Assembly (NCBI GenBank): GCA_947471745.1
Contig: CANJKZ010001237.1
Span: forward strand, 1,575,001 to 1,639,000
Reading direction: 5' to 3'
Origin: Closterium sp. Naga37s-1
Taxonomy: Eukaryota; Streptophyta; Zygnematophyceae; Desmidiales; Closteriaceae
Length of the DNA stretch: 64,000 nucleotides
Part shown: in pieces, positions 49,600-59,714 of the stretch
How positions within the stretch are numbered: the stretch's first letter is position 1
How the letters are laid out: the number at the start of each line of letters is the position of its first letter
Program-made: the position numbers and the translations under genes
The notes under the pieces: model-generated
What the model was told of the DNA's origin: nothing
The model's database searches: none
The model's input: the letters and a program-made list of their open reading frames with translations, nothing else

Positions 49600-50190
49600 C
49601 CCTGCCCGTAGCGCGTTACCCTGCCCGTAGCGCGTTACCCTGCTCGTAGCTCCCTACCCTGCCAGTCGCGCTGCCCCACCAGTCGCGCCGCCCTGCTGGC
49701 CACGCGCCGCCCTGCTAACTGCCGCGCCGCCCTGGCCTGCCCGTCACGCCGCCCTGCTGGCTGCCGTGCCGCCCTGCCCTGCCTGTCGCCCTGCCCTGCT
49801 GGCCGCGCGCTGCCCTGCCCTGCCCGCGCGCCACCCTGCTGGCCGCCGCGCCGTCCTGCCCTGCCCGCGCGCCGCCCTGATTGCCGCCGCGCTGCCCTGC
49901 CCTGCCCGCGCGCCGCCCTGCTGGCCGCCGCGCCGCCCTGCCCTGCCCGCGCGCCGCCCTGCTGGCTGCCGCGTTGCCCTCCCCTGCCCGCGCGCCGCCC
50001 TGCTGGCCGCCGCGCTGCCCTGCCCTGCCTACGCGCTGCCCTGCACTAGCCGCGCGCTGCCCTCTCCTGGCCGTTCGCCGCCCCACCCTCCCCTGCGCGC
50101 TTCCCTAGTACCCGCGCGCCGCCCTGCCCGTCGCGCCGTCCTGCTGCCTGCGCGCCGCCCTGCCTTGCCTCCGTGCTGCCCTACTCGCCG
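49600..50190 (+). repeat. GC-rich repeat leader of element G
   Basis: Units such as CCGCGCGCCGCCCTGCTGG repeat from about 49690 to 50110. Both strands are open over long stretches because of composition. It lies between the primer-binding site and gag. Confidence 0.75.
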
Positions 50191-50214
50191 CGTGCCAACC
50201 TGCTGTGCCCGCTA

Positions 50215-51430
50215 TGGCTTCTTTCAGTGTTCTCACCTTCGATCCTGAGGGCCGTCCGATCCAGTTTGAGACCTGGCTAGACGACTTACAGCTGTGCCTA
50301 CAGAGCGAGTCTAGGGACGGCGTTTGACCACACGTCTGGGACCTCTCTCGCTCCTCCCGAGACAGCTGACAGTGCGACTCGCTCACAGTGGCTTACCCGT
50401 GACGCTACTGCTCGCCTAGCCGTTCGCAACCACCTGCCGTTAGCCGAACGCGCGCACTTTGGCCAGCACAATACTGCTAAAGCACTGTTCGATGCTGTAG
50501 TCGCTCGTTACTCCTCCCCTGCCACTGCTGCTCTCGGCCGACTTATCCTGCCCTACCTTTTTCCCGAGCTGTCAGCCTTTCCCACAGTCGACGACCTCAT
50601 CACCCACCTTCGCACTAGCGACACTCGCTACCGCGCCACGCTTAAAACCAAGTTTCCATATAAGAACCCCCCCCCCCCCCATGTACATCACTCTCTACTT
50701 CATCGTCACCCGCCTCCCCGAATCTCTTAGCGCAGTCAGGGACCTCCTTCTCGCCCTTGACCACACGGACCTCACTGTCGACCTGCTCGAGAAGCACCTC
50801 CTTGCAGCTGAGACTAGCATAGTCGCCGTAGGTGCTGCTCGTGGCACTCCTCGCACTCCCTTCTTTGAGGGTGTTCCCCCTCCCCCCTTGCCCCCACTTT
50901 CGCCTCTGCTGCTGCTGTTGACTTCCTTCGTGATGAGGTGGTCGGGGCTGCGTCTGCTCCTAGTGGGAGGCGCCACATCCGCAAGGGCAAGGGAGGCAAG
51001 AGTGGTGGGGGTGGCAGCGGTGGAGGCGGTGGTGGAGGCGGTGGAGGCGGTGGAGGTAGCGGTGGTGGCGGTGGGAGTGGTGGTGGGAGTGGAGGCGTCG
51101 GTGGCGGCGGTGGTGGCGGCATTGGGAGTGGTGGCGGCGGTGGTGGAGGCAGTGGGAGTGGTGGCGGCGGCAGTGGTGGCGGTCGGGGTGGAGCCGTTCA
51201 GAGGGGAGGTTCTGGCGGTGGCCAGCGGCAGCAGCAGCAGTGTCCGCGCGAGACCCCCACGCCCCAGCAGCTTCGTGAGTGGTTTGCTCAGCGTGGTACG
51301 TCTAGGGGTAGTGTTCGCTGCCAGTACGTCATTCGCACATGTGACCGTGCTGGTCAGACCGCTGCTTCTCCCGTCTTGACGACGCCTGGCGCGCAGAGTT
51401 TGGCGATGCGGCTGAGCTCCCCCGCTGGCT
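50215..51430 (+). pseudogene. Element G gag (frames broken)
   Basis: The ATG at 50215 starts MASFSVLTFDPEGRPIQFET and WLDDLQLCLQSESRDG. A short deletion near 50322 breaks it. The frame resumes (DHTSGTSLAPPETADSATRS, VARYSSPATAALGRLILP), then a C14 run at 50667-50680 shifts it again. 50681 onward reads MYITLYFIVTRLPESLSAVR, AAETSIVAVGAARGT, the Gly-rich tract (51000-51200) and a damaged knuckle CQYVIRTCDRAGQT. Confidence 0.85.
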
Positions 51431-51440
51431 AGAGCTGCTT

Positions 51441-52340
51441 ATGAACGATGTGGATATCTTTGCTCTTGACTATAATGCTATCCTTGCTGGCATGTATGCT
51501 TTGACTGTTAGTGCTGAGGGTGACTGTTACCTGTGTGTGCCGCCCGACCTAGGTATAGAGGCTGCTCCTCTAGGTGCTAGTGAGTCTGCTCTCTCTGGTA
51601 CTGCGCCTGCTGAGGCCTTGCACACCTTCACGCTTGACTCAGGTGCTTCCCGCTGCTTCTTTCGCGACAGTACCATGGTCACACCACTCCCTGCACCAAT
51701 TGCAGTGTCTCTGGCTGAACCCTTAGGGGGGCCGGTTCTTGCACGTTCCTCCACTGTTCTCCCGTGTCCGACGGTTCCGTCTGGCTCACTGTCAGGTCTT
51801 TACCTTCCCTCGTTCTCTACGAACTTGGTGAGTACTGCTGCCCTCCAGGATGCGATGGTCACTACCACCACTCCTGGGGGTCAGCGTGTGTCGATCTGCA
51901 CGTGTGCACGGACGGGCCGTCACCTGGCCACGTTCACCCGTCGGCCTGGGTCGAGCCTGTACACACGGACTACTGAGCCTACTCAGGTGGCTGCGTCTGG
52001 TCAGGCGTCCACGTCAGTTCAGATAGCCGCCCCCTGTTCGTGTCGTCTCCTCTCGCACCAGACTCTCCTCTGGCACCACCACCTTGGTCACCCCTCCCTG
52101 CCACGCCTCCGTGGCATGCACTCCCGCCTCCTTGTCTCTGGTCTTCCCAGGTCTCTGCCTCCCCTCCGCCCTCGCCTGACAGGCCCTGCCTTCCTTGCGT
52201 CGAGGGGCGGTAGCGCGCCGCTCCTCACTCCTCCTCGTTTCCCCCGACGACTGCTCCCCTGCAGACTCTCCACATGGACGTGTGGGGCCCCGCCCGCGCC
52301 AGTGGACAGGGCCGCGAGCGCTACTTTCTGCTGGTTGTAG
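51441..52340 (+). pseudogene. Element G protease and pre-integrase
   Basis: It starts MNDVDIFALDYNAILAGMYA. The protease motif FTLDSGASRCFFRD is near 51630, then LPSFSTNLVSTAAL, CTCARTGRHLATFTRRPG and LLWHHHLGHPSLPRLRGM. A one-base change near 52180 shifts the frame before the integrase, which continues at 52274. Confidence 0.85.
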
Positions 52341-53065
52341 ACGACTACACGCGTTGCACCACGGTCTTCCCCGATGTATTGATCCCTTGGATCCGCGCTG
52401 TCCGTCTCCAGCTCCGCAAGCGGTTCCGCCAGGACCTTCCTGTCCTGCGTCTGCACTCTGACAGAGGTGGTGACTTCTCCTCCGACCTCCTGCGGGACTT
52501 TTTTCGTGGGGAGGGCATCCTCCAATCGTTCACGCTTTCGGCCTCCCCGCAGCAAAATGGGGTTGCTGAGCGCCGCATTGGCTTAGTCGTGGAGGTGGCT
52601 CGTACCTCCATGATCCATGCGGATGATCCCCATTTTTTGTGGCCGTTTGCGGTCCGGTACGCGGCGCATCAGCTCAACCTCTGGCCCCGTGTCTCCTTGC
52701 CGGAGACCTCGCCTACACTGCGTTGGACGGGGGAGGTTGGCGATGCGTCGGTGTTTCGGGTCTGGGGTTGTCGTGCCTTTGTCCGCGATACCTCCGCAGA
52801 CAAGCTCTCCTCCCGCGCCATTCCCCGTGTCTTCCTTGGCTTTCCCCCTGACGCGCCTGGCTGGCAGTTTTACCACCCCACCACGCACCGTGTCCTGCCT
52901 TCTCAGGACGTCACTTTTGACGAGTCGGTTTCCTTTTACCGTCTCTTCCCCTACCGCACTGCCCCTCTCTCCCCCCCGCCGCTCTTCCTCGCTCCAGGTC
53001 CCCCTCCCCCCTCAGGGTCCTGCTCCTTCAGGTGTGTCTCAGGTAGACCCACTCCCCTTGGCTGA
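52274..53065 (+). pseudogene. Element G integrase
   Basis: It reads MDVWGPARASGQGRERYF, VVDDYTRCTTVFPDVLIP (with a deletion compared with H), HSDRGGDFSSDLLRDFF, SPQQNGVAERRIGLVVEV, FLWPFAVRYAAHQLNLWP and DVTFDESVSFY. The D, D and E catalytic positions are present. The frame ends in the Pro-rich start of the spacer. Confidence 0.85.
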
Positions 53066-53079
53066 GCCTGTCGAGGTCA

Positions 53080-53900
53080 CTGTCGACTCTGGTGTTTCTG
53101 GGGGTGGTGCTGCTAGGGGTGCTGCGTCTGGGGGTGCTGAGCCTGCGGGTGCGGAGCCTGGGGGTGCTGAGCCTGAACGTGCGGAGCCTAGGGGTGCTGA
53201 GTCTGAGGGTGCGGAGCCTGGGGGTGCTGGGTCTTAGGGTGCGGAGCCTTGGGGTGCTGAGCTTGAGGGTGCGGAGCCTGGGGGTGCTGAGCCGGAGGGT
53301 ACTGAGTCTGGGGGTGCTGAGCCTAGAGGTACTGTGTCTGCTGGAGGTCCTACGGGTGCCTCGTCACGGCGGTCTCACCGGCGGGAGCCTCTCTCACCAC
53401 ACCAGCTGCGCGAGTGGTTTGCTCGGAGCACCCGCCTTCGGAGTGGCGTTGCTGGAGCTGGGGGCCCTGCGCTGGAGCCACTGCCGCTGGAGGCGCTGGA
53501 GCTACTAGTCCTGGAGGTGCTAGAGGTACTGCTGGTGCTGGAGGCGCTGGAGCTGGAGGTACCGGAGGTGCTGGAGCTGCTGGTCCTGGAGGTGCACGTA
53601 CTGGAGGTACTGGAGCTTTCGGAACTGGTGGTGCTGCTGGTGCTGGAGGTGCTAGAGGTTCTGGAGCTGGAGGCCCTGGAGCTGGGGGCACTGGAGCTGG
53701 AGACGCTGGAGCTGGAGACGCTAGAGCTGGGGGCACTGGAGCTGGAGGTGCTGGAGCTGGAGGCGCCGGAGCTGGAGGCGCTGGAGCTGGAGACCCTGGA
53801 GCTGGCGGCGCTGGTGCTCGAGGCCCTGTAGCTGGAGGTGCTGGCGCTGGGGGCGCTGGAGCTGGCGGTACTGGTGCTGGAGGCACTGTGCAGCGGCGAC
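53080..53900 (+). repeat. Low-complexity spacer of element G
   Basis: GGGGTGCTGAGCCT units (53100-53340) and then GGAGCTGGAGG(C/T)GCTGGAG units (53470-53890) give Gly/Ala- or Leu/Glu-rich frames. Confidence 0.75.
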
Positions 53901-54199
53901 TGTTTTTCGTTCCACCGCCGCCGTCGTCTCTGCCGCCACCTGGCTCGGTACTTCGCCAAGTTCTTAGTCTCCCGTCTTCCACTGACCTTACTCCTCCCTT
54001 GCTTTGTCCACCGCCTGACCAGCCGCAGCCACAGTTACAGCCAGACTCCCCACTGCCTGCTCCTTCTCCTTACTGAGCAGACAGACTCTCTTACAGAGCG
54101 TCGTGAGCCTGCGTCTCTTCCTGCCTCGCCTGTTCGCGCTGTTCGCACTGGTCGTCGTGTTCCTCGTCCACGTCATCCTCCTGTCCCGGCACTCACACT

Positions 54200-55231
54200 A
54201 TGGCACTTCGTCCTTCCTCTGTTCCACTGCGAGTTCCCCTGCCGTCTCCTCCTGCGTCCTCTCTTACTGACGGTCCAGACCTTGAGTTTGACTTGGTTTG
54301 TGCTGCCAGCCCTACTGTCACACATCTCCTGCCAACTGTTGTCACTGACCCTTCGTTTGAGTCCACTGCTGCGTCTGCCTTATTTGCTGAGCTTGTTGAC
54401 TTTGCTGCTGCGTGTCGTCTCAACTACGCCGCTAGTCTTGTTGCTGAGTCTGGGTCTGACTGTCCTACGTCCGTCAGGGGTGAGTGTGCTCTTGGCACGG
54501 ACGTCCTTGAGGACAGGCAGGAGGACTTTGAGTGTCTTGCAGCTGCTGTACCTCATCTCATGGCCATGCTGCTTGCACCTGAGGGAGACCCGGATGCACC
54601 AGACATCCCGACCACGCGCTCTTACGCAGAGGCGATTACGGGTCCCTACTCCTCTCAGTGGCAGACACCCATGGACGCAGAGATGGCATCTTGGAAGTCC
54701 ACAGGCACTTACGTCGACGAGGTTCCCCCACCTGGGGCGAACATCGTCAGTGGCATGTGGATTTTCAGGGTGAAGCGGCCGCCGGGTTCTCCGGCTGTCT
54801 TCAAGGCGCGTTACGTTGCACGAGGCTTCAGTCAGCGACAGGGAGTTGACTTCTTCCAGACCTTCTCCCCTACCCCGAAGATGACCACTCTTCGGGTGCT
54901 GCTGCACGTCGCCGCTCAGCGTGACTACGAGCTTCACTCTCTTGACTTCAGCTCAGCTTTCTTACAGGGCAGCCTGCACGAGGAGATCTGGCTGCGCCGC
55001 CCACCTGGCTTCACTGGATCGTTTCCTGCTGGTACCCAGTGGAGCCTCCGGCGGCCAGTCTACGGTCTCCGCCAGGCGTCTCGTGAGTGGCACGACACAC
55101 TGAGGACGACACTTGCGGCCCTTGAGTTTGCTCCTTCGACTGCTAACGTGTCGCTGTTTCTGTGCACCGACACTTCGCTGCCGCCGTTCTATCCTCGTGT
55201 ACATCGACGACTTGGTTTTTGCCACTGCTGA
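54200..55231 (+). pseudogene. Element G linker and RT (first part)
   Basis: The linker reads TVVTDPSFESTAASALFAEL, CALGTDVLEDRQEDFECL and RSYAEAITGPYSSQW. RT follows: GANIVSGMWIFRVKR, ARYVARGFSQRQGVDFFQTF, HSLDFSSAFLQGSLHEEIWL and LRRPVYGLRQASREWHDTL. The frame breaks just before the catalytic motif, after LPPFY, where two bases are missing near 55190. Confidence 0.88.
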
Positions 55232-56150
55232 CATTGAGGCACTGGCTCTTGTGAAGTCGGAGCTGCAGAAGAGACACACGTGCACAGACCTGGGTGAGCT
55301 GCGTAGCTATCTTGGCTTGCAGATCACCCGGGTCAGAGCACGGTGCACCATCACCCTGACTCAGTCACACATGGTGCAGCAGGTCCTTCAGCGCTTCGAC
55401 TTCCGGTTCTCCTCGCAACAGTCCACTCCCCTGCCTACCGGTCACTCTCTCTCAGCTCTGCCTTCGGATGAGTCCGTAGAGCCGAGTGGCCTGTTTCCAA
55501 AGCTTGTGGACTGCCTGATGTACCTGATGACCTACACTCGACCTGACCTTGCCTTCCCTCTTTGCGTTCTGGCATGCTACTTTGCGCCCGGGAGACACCG
55601 ACCAGAGCACTAGGAGGCCGCTAAGAGCGTGTTGCGCTACTTTTGCAGTACATCGGGCATGGGGCTCGTGCTTGGAGGACGGGGTCGAGTTGTCCTCACT
55701 GGACACGCAGACGCGTCTTGGGTTGACAACTTGGCTACGCAGCGATCGTCACAGGGTTACACTTTCAGCCTTGGCTCCGGCTCTGTTTCTTGGCGGTCTA
55801 CCCGCTCGTCTTCTGTTCTCAGTTCCAGTTGTGAGGCCGAGATCTACGCAGGGGCCATGGCTGCACAGGAGTTACGCTGGCTCACCTGTCTGCTGACCGA
55901 CTTGGGAGAGCGGCCTTGTTCTCCTCCAGTTCTGTACGTAGACAACAAGGCCATGATTGCCTTGTGTCAGGAGCACAGACTGGAGCACAGGACAAAGCAC
56001 ATCGCTCTGTGTTACTTCCTTGCTCGAGAGTTGCAGCAGCGTGGTCAGCTTCGTCTTGCTTACGTGGCCACTCGGGCCAAAACTGCTGATATATTCACCA
56101 CGGCACTTCAGCCTGGTGATCATCGGGCTCTATTGCAGCGGAAGTAAATG
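55190..56150 (+). pseudogene. Element G RT palm and RNase H
   Basis: It continues LVYIDDLVFATADIEAL (YIDD), TDLGELRSYLGLQITRVRA and GLFPKLVDCLMYLMTY. A stop at 55611 follows RPEH. 55629-56150 then has GHADASWVDNLATQRSSQG, SSSCEAEIYAGAMAAQELR, YVDNKAMIALCQEHRLEHR and AKTADIFTTALQPGDH, so the RNase H catalytic set is nearly complete. The C-terminus is replaced by RALLQRK. Confidence 0.88.
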
Positions 56151-56420
56151 ACCTCAACTCAGAGCAGGCCCTCATATTCGTTTTTGGCCTGTCTAATTCG
56201 TCAGACTAGTACACAATTTTAGTCTGAAATTCTCAGAGTTGGTATAAAAAAGAAAGCTGAAATTTCAGAGTGCCTTCAAAAAAAAGTCTGAAACATCAAT
56301 GTATTTAATGTTTCATCAGAAATGTCTTCAATGTTTCATCTGATACCGAAACATGTTAGACTAAGGGGATTTTCGGGAGAACATGCTATGAAAGGGCGAA
56401 TTTCTGTGTCAGGGCGAATC
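56151..56420. other. AT-rich stretch with imperfect hairpins
   Basis: There is no ORF. It repeats GTCTGAAA-like words (56220, 56295) and can fold: TGAAACAT (near 56300) pairs with ATGTTTCA (near 56319), and ATGTTTC pairs with GAAACAT (56330-56355). AGGGCGAAT occurs twice just before the LTR at 56421. Its composition differs from the surrounding GC-rich elements, so it may be host sequence. Confidence 0.5.
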
Positions 56421-56548
56421 TGTCAAACATTATATGGGTTACATTATTGTAGGCTACAGTGGGTTAGCCTTTAGGGGGTTCACAATTCTAGGGTTTCATA
56501 TTTGTACCCTCACTTGTTTCTAGTCAATCACACTTCTCATTCTTAACA
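56421..56548 (+). repeat. 5' LTR of element H
   Basis: Length is 128 bp. GAATC directly precedes it (a possible target duplication whose partner is not in view). It shares the AGGCTACAGTGGG core with the other LTRs. Confidence 0.8.
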
Positions 56549-57200
56549 TGGTATTAAGAGCTTAGGTTCTAGACCCAGGACTCACCTAAGGGCCCACCGT
56601 TAGAAGCGCCCTTGAGCGCCATATCGGCCTAGCGCCCTCGAGCGCCGTTCTCCTAGTGCGCCCTCGTGCGCCTCGTCTTCTCCTGCTGCTTGTGCGCGGC
56701 TCGCTAGTGCCGCGCGCGGCCTTTTTTTTTCCCCGCGCGTCGCCCCCTAGCAGCCCGCGCACGGCCGTTTCTGAGCGCGCGCCGCCCGTTAGCCGCCCAC
56801 GCCGCCACGAGCAGCCCGTCGACCGGCCCTCCTGGCCGCGCGTAGCCCGCTAGCGACCGGCAGCCCCGCCCGTAGGCCGCCGCGTCGCCCTCTAGGCCGC
56901 CGCTCAAGCGCTAGTCAGGCCCACGCACAGCCACGGCCCGCCCGCTACAGCCGCCCACGTGCACGCCCTCCGTCGCGCACCGTCGCGTAGCCCAGTCCGA
57001 GCCGAACCGCGCCACCCGAACCGAGCCGCGCCGCCCGAACCGAGCCGCGCCGCCCGAACCGATCCGCGCCGCCCTGGCCGAGCCGCGCCGCCCTACTGTG
57101 CCTCACCTGCAGCAACTCCTGTTCCTGTTCCTGCCGTACTACTGCTTCAGCTGCCACTATTCCTGCTACTGCTACTGCTCCTACTGCTGCTTCTGCCACT

Positions 57201-59714
57201 ATGGCCATTCCCTCTGTTCTCACCTTTGACGCTGAGGGCCGCCCGATTAAGTTTGAGGTTTGGTTAGATGACCTCCACCTGTTCCTCCAGATCACTGCCA
57301 AGGACGATGTCTCCCTGTATGACCACACGTCAGGCGCCGCTCCCGCACCTGCAACTACTGCTGACAGTACTGCTCGCTCCCAGTGGCAGACCCGTGATGC
57401 TCACGCTCGCCTAGCCGTTCGCAGCCACCTGCCGTTAGATGAGCGCGAACACTTCGGCCAGCATAAGACTGCTAAGGAGCTGTACGATGCAGTAGTTGCG
57501 CGCTACTCCTCCCCTGCCACTGCTGCGATAGGCCGTCTCTCACTGCCCTACCTCTTCCCCGATCTGTCCGCCTTTGCCACTGTAGCTGACCTCATCACTC
57601 ACCTCCGTACCAGTGACCTCCGCTACCGTGCCGCTCTCCCCCCCGATTTCCTAGCCAAGAACCCTCCCCCTATGTACCTCACCCTCTACCACCTAGTCAC
57701 TCGTCTCCCTGACACTCTTCGCACTGTCAGGGACCACTTTCTCGCTCTCTCACCCACCGACCTCACTGTCGACCTGCTCGAGAAGGAGCTCCTTGCAGCT
57801 GAGAAGAGTATTGTAGCTGTAGGTGCCTCTCGTGGCGACCCTCGCACTCCCTTCTTTGAGGGGTGTTCCCCCGTCCCCCTTCTCCCCTCCATTGCATCTG
57901 CTGCTGCTGTCGACTACCTCGGTGCTGAGGAGGTCGGGGCTGCGTCTGCTCCTAGTTGGAGGCGCAAGAGCGGCAAGGGCAAGGGGGGCAAGGGTGGTGG
58001 AGGTGGAGGCGGGGGTGGCGGCAGTGGAGGGGGTGGAGGAGGCGGGGGTGGTGGCGGTGGTGGGAGTGGTGCTGGTGGGGGGGGGGGCAGTGGCGGAGGA
58101 GGGGGTGGTGGCGGCGGCAGTAGTGGGGGTGGCGGGGGTGGCGGTGGTAGTGGTGGCGGCGGTGGAGCTGGTGGCGGGCGCGGCGGGGCGGTGCAGCAGC
58201 GTGGAGGGTTCAGTGGTGGCCAGAGGCAGCAGCAGCAGCGTCCCAGCGAGACCCCGACCTCCCAGCAGCTCCGTGAGTGGTACTCTCAGCGTGGGGGGTC
58301 TGGGGGTGGAGGTACTTGCCCGTACCTTATCCGCACAGGTGACCGCACTGGCCAGACCTGTGGGAGGTTCCACACGGCACACCGCTGCTTCTTTCGTCTC
58401 GACGACGCCTGGCGTGCACAGTTTCCTGACGCCACTGAGTTGCCCCGCTGGGCTGATCTGATGAAAAAGAATATTGATGTCTTTGCTCTTGACTTTGATG
58501 CTATCCTTGGTGCTATGTATGCATTGACTATTATTGGAGAGAGTGCCCAGTACCTGCGTGTCCCGCCTGACCCGGGCATTAGGACCGGTGAGGCTGCAGC
58601 TCTAGGTGCCAGTGTGTCTGTTGCCCCAGGTGCTGGTGAGACTGCCGCTCCAGGTGCTCGCGTGTCTGCTGCCCCAGGTGCTGGTGAGGCTGCTGCTCTA
58701 GGTGCTCGTGAGTCTGCGCCCTCTGGTACTGAGTCTACTGAGGCACTGCACACCTTCACACTGGACTCAGGTGCTTCTCGCTGTTTCTTTCGTGACCGCA
58801 CTGCCCTAGAGCAGCTTGCTCGGCCGGTTGCTGTCTCCCTCGCTGACCCCTCTGGGGGTCCGGTCATTGCGACCTCCTCCACTGTCCTTCCTTGTCCTGC
58901 GGTCCCGTCGGGCACACTGTCAGGGCTCTACCTCCCCTCGTTCTCTACGAACTTGGTGGCGGGTCGTGCGCTCCAGGACGGGGGTGTCCACCAGTTCACC
59001 CCTGCCTTCGAGCGTGTGACACACTGCACGTGTGCTCGGACGGGCCGTCACCTGGCTACCTTCACTAGGCAGCCGGGGTCGGACCTGTACACACTGACCA
59101 CTGAGTCCCCTCAGGTAGCTGCGTCTGCGTCTGCGTCAGGTCAGCTGTCGGCCCCCTGCTCGTGTCGCTCTCTAGCGCACGAGACCGTCCTCTGGCACCA
59201 CCGCCTTGGTCACCCGTCAGTGCAGCGCATTCGTGGCATGCACAAACGGTACCTTGTCTCTGGTCTTCCCAGGGTTCTCCCTCCCCTCCCACCCTCGCCT
59301 GCTCCTCCCTGTCTTCCCTGTGTCGAGGGGCGGCAGCGCGCCGCTCCTCACTCCTCCTCGTTTCCCCCGACGACTGCTCCCCTGCAGACGCTCCACATGG
59401 ACGTGTGGGGCCCAGCCCGCGTCCGTGGACAGGGTGAGGAGAGGTACTTCTTGATAGTTGTTGACGACTACTCGCGCTACACCACGGTCTTCCCCTTGCG
59501 CACCAAGGGTGAAGTCCCTGATGTTTTGATCCCTTGGATCCGCGCTGCCCGTCTCCAGCTCCACGAGAGGTTCCACTCGGACTTTCCTGTCCTGCGTCTG
59601 CACTCTGACAGAGGTGGAGAGTTATCCTCCGACCTCTTGAGGGCCTTCTGTCAGGGGGAGGGCATTGAGCACGTTCACGCTTCCGGCCTCTCCACAGCAG
59701 AATGGGGTTGCTGA
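57201..59714 (+). CDS. gag-pol: Element H Gag-protease-integrase ORF, 837 codons
   Basis: The ATG at 57201 starts MAIPSVLTFDAEGRPIKFEV. The Gag UBN2-like domain is about residues 1-230 and is in frame because its NPPPMY codons are AACCCTCCCCCT, not a pure C run. A Gly-rich tract is about 260-345. A stretched knuckle begins CPYLIRTGDRTGQTC and has HTAHRC after it (about 370-396). The protease FTLDSGASRCFFRD is near 518. Pre-integrase VLWHHRLGHPSVQRI is near 663. Integrase LHMDVWGPARVRGQG is near 730 and HSDRGGELSSDLL near 800. It ends at a false tail because two bases are missing near 59669, just before TFTLPASPQQNG. Confidence 0.92.
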   Translation: MAIPSVLTFDAEGRPIKFEVWLDDLHLFLQITAKDDVSLYDHTSGAAPAPATTADSTARSQWQTRDAHARLAVRSHLPLDEREHFGQHKTAKELYDAVVARYSSPATAAIGRLSLPYLFPDLSAFATVADLITHLRTSDLRYRAALPPDFLAKNPPPMYLTLYHLVTRLPDTLRTVRDHFLALSPTDLTVDLLEKELLAAEKSIVAVGASRGDPRTPFFEGCSPVPLLPSIASAAAVDYLGAEEVGAASAPSWRRKSGKGKGGKGGGGGGGGGGSGGGGGGGGGGGGGSGAGGGGGSGGGGGGGGGSSGGGGGGGGSGGGGGAGGGRGGAVQQRGGFSGGQRQQQQRPSETPTSQQLREWYSQRGGSGGGGTCPYLIRTGDRTGQTCGRFHTAHRCFFRLDDAWRAQFPDATELPRWADLMKKNIDVFALDFDAILGAMYALTIIGESAQYLRVPPDPGIRTGEAAALGASVSVAPGAGETAAPGARVSAAPGAGEAAALGARESAPSGTESTEALHTFTLDSGASRCFFRDRTALEQLARPVAVSLADPSGGPVIATSSTVLPCPAVPSGTLSGLYLPSFSTNLVAGRALQDGGVHQFTPAFERVTHCTCARTGRHLATFTRQPGSDLYTLTTESPQVAASASASGQLSAPCSCRSLAHETVLWHHRLGHPSVQRIRGMHKRYLVSGLPRVLPPLPPSPAPPCLPCVEGRQRAAPHSSSFPPTTAPLQTLHMDVWGPARVRGQGEERYFLIVVDDYSRYTTVFPLRTKGEVPDVLIPWIRAARLQLHERFHSDFPVLRLHSDRGGELSSDLLRAFCQGEGIEHVHASGLSTAEWGC

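Larger units (their letters stand above)
49419..56150 (+). mobile_element. Copia element G, 5' LTR to RNase H, 3' end missing
   Basis: The 5' LTR (49419-49549, 131 bp) is followed by TGGTTTCAGAGCAGG, a GC leader, gag, protease, integrase, spacer, linker, RT and RNase H in family order. At least seven frame breaks are visible. The end is lost: after ALQPGDH the frame runs to a stop at 56148 without the 3' untranslated motifs or LTR. Confidence 0.85.

Noticed and set aside
56150..56420. Expected 3' LTR of element G
   Set aside because: No TGTCA...ACA segment or purine tract follows the pol end; the next LTR (56421) has its own primer-binding site and leader, so it belongs to H.
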